Assembly: GCA_900765705.1 (NCBI GenBank)
Contig: CAAFSR010000146.1
Coordinates: forward strand, 1-9,762
Reading direction: 5' to 3'
Source of the DNA: an uncultured Faecalibacterium sp.
GTDB lineage: Bacteria; Bacillota; Clostridia; Oscillospirales; Ruminococcaceae
DNA: 9,762 nucleotides
Shown here: positions 6,483 to 9,762 of the stretch, one piece after another
Layout: the number at the start of each line of letters is the position of its first letter
Position numbering within the stretch: the first letter of the stretch is position 1
Made by a program: the position numbers and the translations under genes
The notes under the pieces: model-generated
What the model saw: the letters and a program-made list of their open reading frames with translations, nothing else
The model's database searches: none
Told to the model about the DNA's origin: nothing

Positions 6483-6956
6483 ATGCAGAATGCCCGCCCA
6501 CTGTGGCTTTTCTTCCGTAAAAAGAACAAGGATGGATACCCCTACTTCTGCTTCCTGTTGGTGTACATCATGGCGCTAATCCCTATCCTGACCGATATGA
6601 GTGTGGACAATGCCATCACTATGCTGATGATTCCCACCATGCTCATCAACGCCTATCTGAATGTAGCTTGTATGACCATCCCGAAGAAGTACCCCGAACA
6701 GTTTGAGAAGCGTGCCGTGCGGTTCCCGCTGTGGCTATACAACATGTGCAGCATTTTGGGCGGGGTTTGTGCCTTGGTCATCGCTGTGACCCTGTTCAAA
6801 GACCTGACGGCTCGTGATATGGTCGTGGCCACCTGTGTCGTCATCATCCCGATTGTTCTCTCCGCGATGGCTCTTAAGACAAAATCTGTGGATACTAAGG
6901 TGCTGGAACAGCGTCGTGCAGAGATTGTGGCAGCTGCCCTGAAGGCAGAAGATTGA
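6483..6956 (+). CDS. C-terminal fragment of an APC-family amino-acid permease, probable gene remnant
   Basis: A 157-residue open frame whose sequence reads like the last third of an amino acid-polyamine-organocation transporter. A cytoplasmic loop (LWLFFRKKNKDGYPY) resembles the conserved loop before the last transmembrane group. It is followed by hydrophobic segments at about 22-37, 44-64, 84-106 and 110-130, with the typical MLMIPTMLINAYLNVACM and KKYPEQFEKRAVRFPLWLYN between them, and a basic/acidic tail. Full-length members have roughly 430-500 residues and 12 segments, so about two thirds is missing. The ATG at 6483 begins 2 bases after the YitT stop with no ribosome site, and the frame upstream is closed by a stop at 6438-6440. 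I therefore read it as a 5'-truncated remnant left by a deletion; a small membrane protein translated by coupling to YitT cannot be excluded. Confidence 0.6.
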   Translation: MQNARPLWLFFRKKNKDGYPYFCFLLVYIMALIPILTDMSVDNAITMLMIPTMLINAYLNVACMTIPKKYPEQFEKRAVRFPLWLYNMCSILGGVCALVIAVTLFKDLTARDMVVATCVVIIPIVLSAMALKTKSVDTKVLEQRRAEIVAAALKAED

Positions 6957-7009
6957 TTGTACGATAAATTGTGTAATAAAAAAGAGTATACTAGCATGGA
7001 GGCATTCTG

Positions 7010-8224
7010 ATGTATAACTTTGATGAAATTATTGATCGTAAAGGCACGAACGCCCTGAACACTGACGGTTTCCGTGGCTATATCTTCCATTCAGGCCCGG
7101 AAAAGGTCTTTCCTTACAAGGATGATGAGTTTGTCCGTATGTGGGTGGCAGACATGGAATTTGGTGTTGCCCCGGAAATCCTGAATGAGCTGCGCAAGCG
7201 CATTGACCGCCGCATCTTTGGGTACACGGGCGTGTATACCCACGATTATTACAACTCGTTCAGCAAGTGGTGCAAGGAACACTATGACTGGAGCTTCCCG
7301 GAAGAAGAGCTCTGCTTTACCCCGGGCATCATTCCGGCACTGTATCAGTTGACGGAAACACTCTGCAACAAGGACGAGAAGGTGTTGATGAATACTCCGG
7401 CCTACGGTTATTTCCTCCACTCTGCGGAGTATGCTGGAGTGGACGTGCTGCAGTCTCCCCTGAAAAAGAAGCCCGACGGCACCTTTGAGCTGGACTATGA
7501 GAACTTTGAGCAGCAATGTGCAAATCCCCAGTGCAAGATGGTGTTCTGGTGCAACCCCCAGAACCCCACGGGCCGGATGTGGACGGAAGAGGAGCTGCGC
7601 CGTATTGCAGGCATCGTGGAAAAGTACAACCTCTGGATTGTCTCCGATGAGATCCACTGCGACCTGATCCGGTGCGGCAGAAAGCACATCCCTATGGCAA
7701 AAGTCATGACAAATTACCCCAAGCTCATCACCTGCATGGCTCCCTCCAAGACATTCAATCTGGCAGGACTGGCCTTCTCCAATATCATCATCCGCAATCC
7801 GGTTCTCCGGGAGCGCTTCAAAGAACGCGATAAGCTGTTCGGCATGGTCAACCCCATGTCTCTGACCGCTGCCAAGGCGGCCTACGACAAAGGCGGTGCA
7901 TGGCATGAAGAACTGAAACAGTATCTGGATGCAAACTTTGCATTTGTAAAGGATTTCTTTGACAAGAACCTGCCGGATGCTGTCATGTACATCCCGGAGG
8001 CTACTTATCTGGCTTGGGTGGATCTGTCCAAGTGCCTGCCTGATGTGGAAGATCTGCCGGACTTCTTTGCCAATAAGGCAGGCGTTCTGCTGGAAGGCGG
8101 CAACAGCCTCTTCGTGGGCAATGCAGCGGGTTATATCCGCCTGAATTTGGCAATGCCGCGCTCCATTCTTAAGATCGGTCTGGAGCGGATGCGGGATACC
8201 ATCAATGCCCACAACAAACACTAA
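7010..8224 (+). CDS. MalY/PatB-family PLP-dependent carbon-sulfur beta-lyase (aminotransferase fold I)
   Basis: A 404-residue pyridoxal-phosphate enzyme, cytoplasmic. The family cleaves cystathionine, cysteine or related substrates by beta-elimination, giving a thiol plus 2-aminoacrylate, which becomes pyruvate and ammonia. Cofactor residues are visible: N185 in NPQNPTGR, D213 in IVSDEIHCDL, and the Schiff-base lysine K247 in APSKTFNLAGL. The N-terminal VFPYKDDEFVRMWVADMEF and FGYTGVYTHDYY agree with MalY/PatB rather than aspartate aminotransferases, and the length is typical. TGGAGG at 6997-7002 is 7 bases before the ATG. TTGTAC (6957) and TATACT (6987) upstream are badly spaced, so I do not call a promoter. 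The neighbours are permease remnants on both sides and RidA downstream, which suggests amino-acid breakdown. Substrate is not determined. Confidence 0.9.
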   Translation: MYNFDEIIDRKGTNALNTDGFRGYIFHSGPEKVFPYKDDEFVRMWVADMEFGVAPEILNELRKRIDRRIFGYTGVYTHDYYNSFSKWCKEHYDWSFPEEELCFTPGIIPALYQLTETLCNKDEKVLMNTPAYGYFLHSAEYAGVDVLQSPLKKKPDGTFELDYENFEQQCANPQCKMVFWCNPQNPTGRMWTEEELRRIAGIVEKYNLWIVSDEIHCDLIRCGRKHIPMAKVMTNYPKLITCMAPSKTFNLAGLAFSNIIIRNPVLRERFKERDKLFGMVNPMSLTAAKAAYDKGGAWHEELKQYLDANFAFVKDFFDKNLPDAVMYIPEATYLAWVDLSKCLPDVEDLPDFFANKAGVLLEGGNSLFVGNAAGYIRLNLAMPRSILKIGLERMRDTINAHNKH

Positions 8225-8448
8225 ACAGACGGGTACAGCCGGAAATTTTGCACCACGTGGTCGTAGCCATTGCAACGGCTGGATACAACTGCCTGTCCCA
8301 CAACGGAATCCTTATCACCATTTCCGATACCTGTAGATTCAGTGCAAAAGAATGGTACCGCTATATTTTCATCCTGACGGCTCTGCTCTCTTTTGCAGGC
8401 CTGATCGTCACTGTGGGGCTGGGCTGTGTGTTCTACCCCATCGGTTAA
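8225..8448 (+). pseudogene. C-terminal remnant of a GntP-family permease
   Basis: Directly after the lyase stop, a frame open to TAA at 8446-8448 encodes VQPEILHHVVVAIATAGYNC, then LSHNGILITISDTCRFS, then a hydrophobic segment ending GLGCVFYPIG. This resembles the end of GntP-family proton symporters, which carry an HRVV...SGG-x-D-x-LPHNGA-x-IT motif followed by a last transmembrane helix. Only about 75 of the usual 430-450 codons remain. There is no ribosome site or sensible start, and the homology seems to begin within a few codons of the lyase stop. I read it as the stump of a permease gene whose 5' part was lost. GntP members include gluconate and D-serine (DsdX) transporters. Confidence 0.6.
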
Positions 8449-8473
8449 CTCTTTTGATTGGAGGCTTTTACTC

Positions 8474-8842
8474 ATGAATGTGATTGATACCAAGAATGCA
8501 CCCGGTGCCATTGGCCCCTATTCTCAGGCTTATGAAGCCAATGGCTTTGTTATTACTTCCGGTCAGATTCCGGTAAACCCTGCAGATGGCACAGTGCCGG
8601 AAGGCATTGCTGCACAGGCTGAGCAGAGCTGCAAGAATGTTGGTGCCATCCTCGAAGCAGCGGGTACCGATTTTACCAAGGTACTCAAGACGACATGCTT
8701 CCTCGCAGATATGGGTGATTTTGCAGCTTTCAACGAGATTTATGCGAATTATTTTACGTCCAAACCCGCCCGCAGTTGTGTTGCTGTAAAAGCTCTCCCC
8801 AAGAACGTGCTGTGTGAGATTGAAGCCATCGCGGTAAAGTAA
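8474..8842 (+). CDS. ridA: RidA-family (YjgF/YER057c/UK114) enamine/imine deaminase
   Basis: A 122-residue protein, expected to form a trimer with active sites at the subunit interfaces. It hydrolyses reactive 2-aminoacrylate and related imines to 2-oxo acids and ammonia. The sequence follows the family closely: APGAIGPYSQAYEANGFVIT, SGQIPVNP, KTTCFLADMGDFAAFNEIY, PARSCVAV and CEIEAIAV. R100 matches the essential Arg105 of enteric RidA, and E115 matches Glu120. GGAGG at 8460-8464 lies 9 bases before the ATG; upstream in-frame starts belong to the permease remnant's region and are rejected. It follows the PLP lyase with only the permease stump between, so the two are probably cotranscribed. 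The chemistry fits: the lyase releases 2-aminoacrylate and RidA clears it. Confidence 0.95.
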   Translation: MNVIDTKNAPGAIGPYSQAYEANGFVITSGQIPVNPADGTVPEGIAAQAEQSCKNVGAILEAAGTDFTKVLKTTCFLADMGDFAAFNEIYANYFTSKPARSCVAVKALPKNVLCEIEAIAVK

Positions 8843-9114
8843 CTTCCTGCTTGCTTTTGATCCCTTCTAATGATACCTAAACCCAAACCTCCTACCTAAT
8901 TGTCTGCCTCACACTTTGTTTCGCTTGCCACGCAATCTCTAAACAGTATTTCTCCTTAAAGAATCAGCCCTGTCTTTCGTTTTTCTCTCGGAGGATGGGG
9001 CTGGTCTTTTAAATGATACCATAGCCACAGCTGAGTGAAAAATAACACGCTATCTCTCCATCCAGTATAAGCCAGATGTATCAAGGGTCTTATTGTATGT
9101 AAACCAGTTTTGCC
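8843..9114. other. AT-rich intergenic region without a recognisable gene
   Basis: Between the ridA stop and the small-RNA promoter I see no convincing coding frame with a ribosome site on either strand. The only structure is the inverted repeat at 8958-9010. The stretch 9021-9110 shows nothing I can interpret. Confidence 0.6.
8958..9010 (+). terminator. Possible terminator downstream of ridA
   Basis: AAAGA-at-CAGCCC (8958-8970) can pair with GGGCTG-g-TCTTT (8998-9009), leaving a 27-base loop, and the right arm runs into TCTTTT. It is 115 bases after the ridA stop. The large loop makes it weaker than the other terminators in the window. On the minus strand the same arms are followed by ATTCTTT, so it could act in either direction. 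Confidence 0.4.
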
Positions 9115-9142
9115 TTGCAATGCCACACGAATGATATATAAT
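9115..9142 (+). promoter_or_regulatory. Promoter for the candidate small RNA
   Basis: TTGCAA (9115-9120) and the consensus TATAAT (9137-9142) are spaced by 16 bases, predicting a start near 9149. The element is flanked by an inverted repeat, AATGCCAC at 9119-9126 and GTGGCATT at 9157-9164. The left copy overlaps the -35 box and the right copy lies just inside the transcript. No plus-strand protein gene of normal length follows, which points to a non-coding transcript. Confidence 0.6.
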
Positions 9143-9148
9143 ACCTTT

Positions 9149-9347
9149 AGAGGATAGTGGCATTGACCAGCTATCGGTGGCGATGAAGCAGTGGACTGGT
9201 TCGGTCACAGCCGATTGCGGAGCCAAACCATGGGTTGAGCGAAAACCACAAGCCGAATAGATTCCCGGAATCGAAAGAAAACGCTATAAAGAACGATGCC
9301 CACCAGCTTATGGCGAAAACCATAGGTCGGTGGGCATCGTGTTCTTT
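9149..9347 (+). ncRNA. Candidate stand-alone structured small RNA, family unknown
   Basis: About 200 bases bounded by a good promoter and a strong terminator, rich in self-complementarity. The 5' hairpin pairs GATAGTGG (9153-9160) with CCA-g-CTATC (9167-9175). GTG-g-AC (9191-9196) can pair with GTCAC (9204-9208). AACC/GGTT (9227-9230 with 9233-9236) and GATTC/GAATC (9260-9264 with 9268-9272) form compact hairpins, and unpaired GA-rich linkers (GCGAAAACC, TCGAAAGAAAACG) join them. The 3' end is the long stem described separately. I could not match it to tmRNA, RNase P RNA, SRP RNA, 6S RNA or a riboswitch class that I know, and it is not a leader because the next gene converges on it. A 25-codon ORF (9183-9260) inside it leaves a coding or dual role possible. 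Confidence 0.5.
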
Positions 9348-9351
9348 ATAG
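9284..9351. terminator. Long bidirectional terminator stem between the small RNA and the convergent gene
   Basis: GATGCCCACC (9295-9304) pairs with GGTGGGCATC (9329-9338). The outer arm CTATAAAGAAC (9284-9294) pairs with GTTCTTTATAG (9341-9351) after a 2-base bulge, and the apex TATGG (9309-9313) pairs with CCATA (9320-9324) around CGAAAA. The T-rich outer arm follows the GC stem on both strands, so it can stop the plus-strand RNA and the minus-strand gene, whose stop codon is only 5 bases away. Confidence 0.8.
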
Positions 9352-9355
9352 GGGC

Positions 9356-9604
9356 TTAATCTTCCAGTTTGCCATGGTTGCAGCCAAGGGAGAGATAGTG
9401 TTCTATCTTCCCTCCTAGCACAAGATGTGCGTATTCTAGCGGATTGTTATACAGCAGCCAGTCCAGCTCCGCCCGCTGTGTCGGGGTGTTGCCGTACTCA
9501 TCCTCGACGGCGATGCAGTCGATGGCAAGGGCGGTGCCATCCTCAAACCGGGCTTCCACCCGGTTGGTGTCCGTATTGTAGCGGCAGGAAAGCAGTTTAT
9601 TCAT
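9356..9604 (-). CDS. Small DUF6061-like hypothetical protein
   Basis: An 82-residue protein beginning MNKLLSCRYNTDTNRVEARF and continuing FEDGTALAIDCIAVEDE, with RAELDWLLYNNPLEYAHLVL near the middle. This pattern of a short beta-rich N-terminal half (a predicted hairpin ending at an FxDG turn) and a helical AELDxLLYxxPLEYAxLVLxG half resembles the small DUF6061 family common in gut Firmicutes; the family name is from memory. Its function is unknown. It has no signal peptide or membrane segment and is acidic. The ATG at 9604 (minus strand) is preceded by GAGG at 6 bases; a longer frame reaching 9661 lacks a ribosome site. It converges on the small RNA and shares the terminator with it. No clear promoter is visible in the 158 bases upstream. 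Confidence 0.75.
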   Translation of the reverse strand: MNKLLSCRYNTDTNRVEARFEDGTALAIDCIAVEDEYGNTPTQRAELDWLLYNNPLEYAHLVLGGKIEHYLSLGCNHGKLED

Positions 9605-9745
9605 GGTGAACCTCATTTCTATATCAAACGGTGTCTGTTCGGATGTCCTAAACCCTGCCATAGAACCGGTGTCTCATGTAAGATTGTTGTTTGGATAAAA
9701 CTGGAAGATTTTGCACAATAAATACCGTTGAAATCCAGCTTTTGG

Positions 9746-9762
9746 GGCTGTGCGAAACAGCC
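9746..9762. terminator. Hairpin at the right edge, possible truncated terminator
   Basis: GGCTGT (9746-9751) pairs perfectly with ACAGCC (9757-9762) around GCGAA, and the window ends at the last paired base. Any T-run needed for plus-strand termination would lie outside the window, so this is only a possible terminator or a leader structure upstream of the minus-strand gene. Confidence 0.3.

Noticed and set aside
6957..6992. Possible promoter before the C-S lyase (TTGTAC and TATACT)
   Set aside because: The spacing is 24 bases, far from the usual 16-18, and the predicted start would fall at the ribosome site.
7091..8275. A 394-codon minus-strand frame over the C-S lyase gene
   Set aside because: It is the shadow of a gene with intact PLP motifs on the plus strand, with no family resemblance of its own.
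8869..9020. Direct repeat AATGATACC at 8869-8877 and 9012-9020
   Set aside because: Nine bases in AT-rich DNA with no attachment-site or insertion-sequence features; chance is sufficient.
1..9762. CRISPR arrays, tRNA or rRNA genes, insertion sequences, prophage or toxin-antitoxin pairs
   Set aside because: Looked for repeats with unique spacers, cloverleaf sequences, terminal inverted repeats with transposase and small paired genes; none was seen.

Overview
The window looks like chromosomal DNA of a gut Firmicute, most likely Faecalibacterium or a close relative in Oscillospiraceae. This is an inference from the GC-rich coding DNA, strong AGGAGG-type ribosome binding sites, AT-rich promoters, a DUF6061-like protein and the general character of the proteins; no rRNA or marker gene is present to prove it. 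All recognisable genes but the last lie on the plus strand.

Region 1 (about 140-4940) is a self-contained sugar-uptake locus. A GntR/HutC regulator has its own sigma-A promoter and a strong terminator. Then come a second promoter with an unusual repeat-rich leader and an operon of mannose-family PTS subunits EIIA-EIIB-EIIC-EIID, followed by a two-SIS-domain protein resembling fructoselysine-6-phosphate deglycase (FrlB/FraB/Gfr type). A GC-rich terminator closes the operon. The best reading is uptake and phosphorylation of an Amadori-type sugar-amine (fructoselysine, glucoselysine or similar) by the PTS. The SIS enzyme would then cleave it to a hexose phosphate and the free amine, under control of the GntR protein.

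Region 2 (4959-6480) is a HAD phosphatase/phosphoglucomutase-like gene, followed after one base by a YitT/DUF2179 membrane protein. No promoter is visible for this pair, so it may depend on read-through.

Region 3 (6483-8842) holds a MalY/PatB-type PLP carbon-sulfur lyase and a RidA enamine/imine deaminase. These two fit together chemically: beta-elimination makes 2-aminoacrylate, which RidA hydrolyses. Each is preceded by what looks like the 3' stub of a transporter gene: a C-terminal piece of an APC amino-acid permease (6483-6956) and a C-terminal piece of a GntP-family permease (8225-8448). This looks like a decayed or rearranged amino-acid uptake and breakdown cluster.

Region 4 (8843-9355) has no convincing long gene. 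It contains a possible RidA terminator and, more interestingly, a strong promoter followed by about 200 bases of highly structured sequence ending in a long bidirectional terminator stem. This is a candidate stand-alone small RNA of a family I cannot name. The window ends with a convergent small DUF6061-like gene on the minus strand and a hairpin at the right edge.
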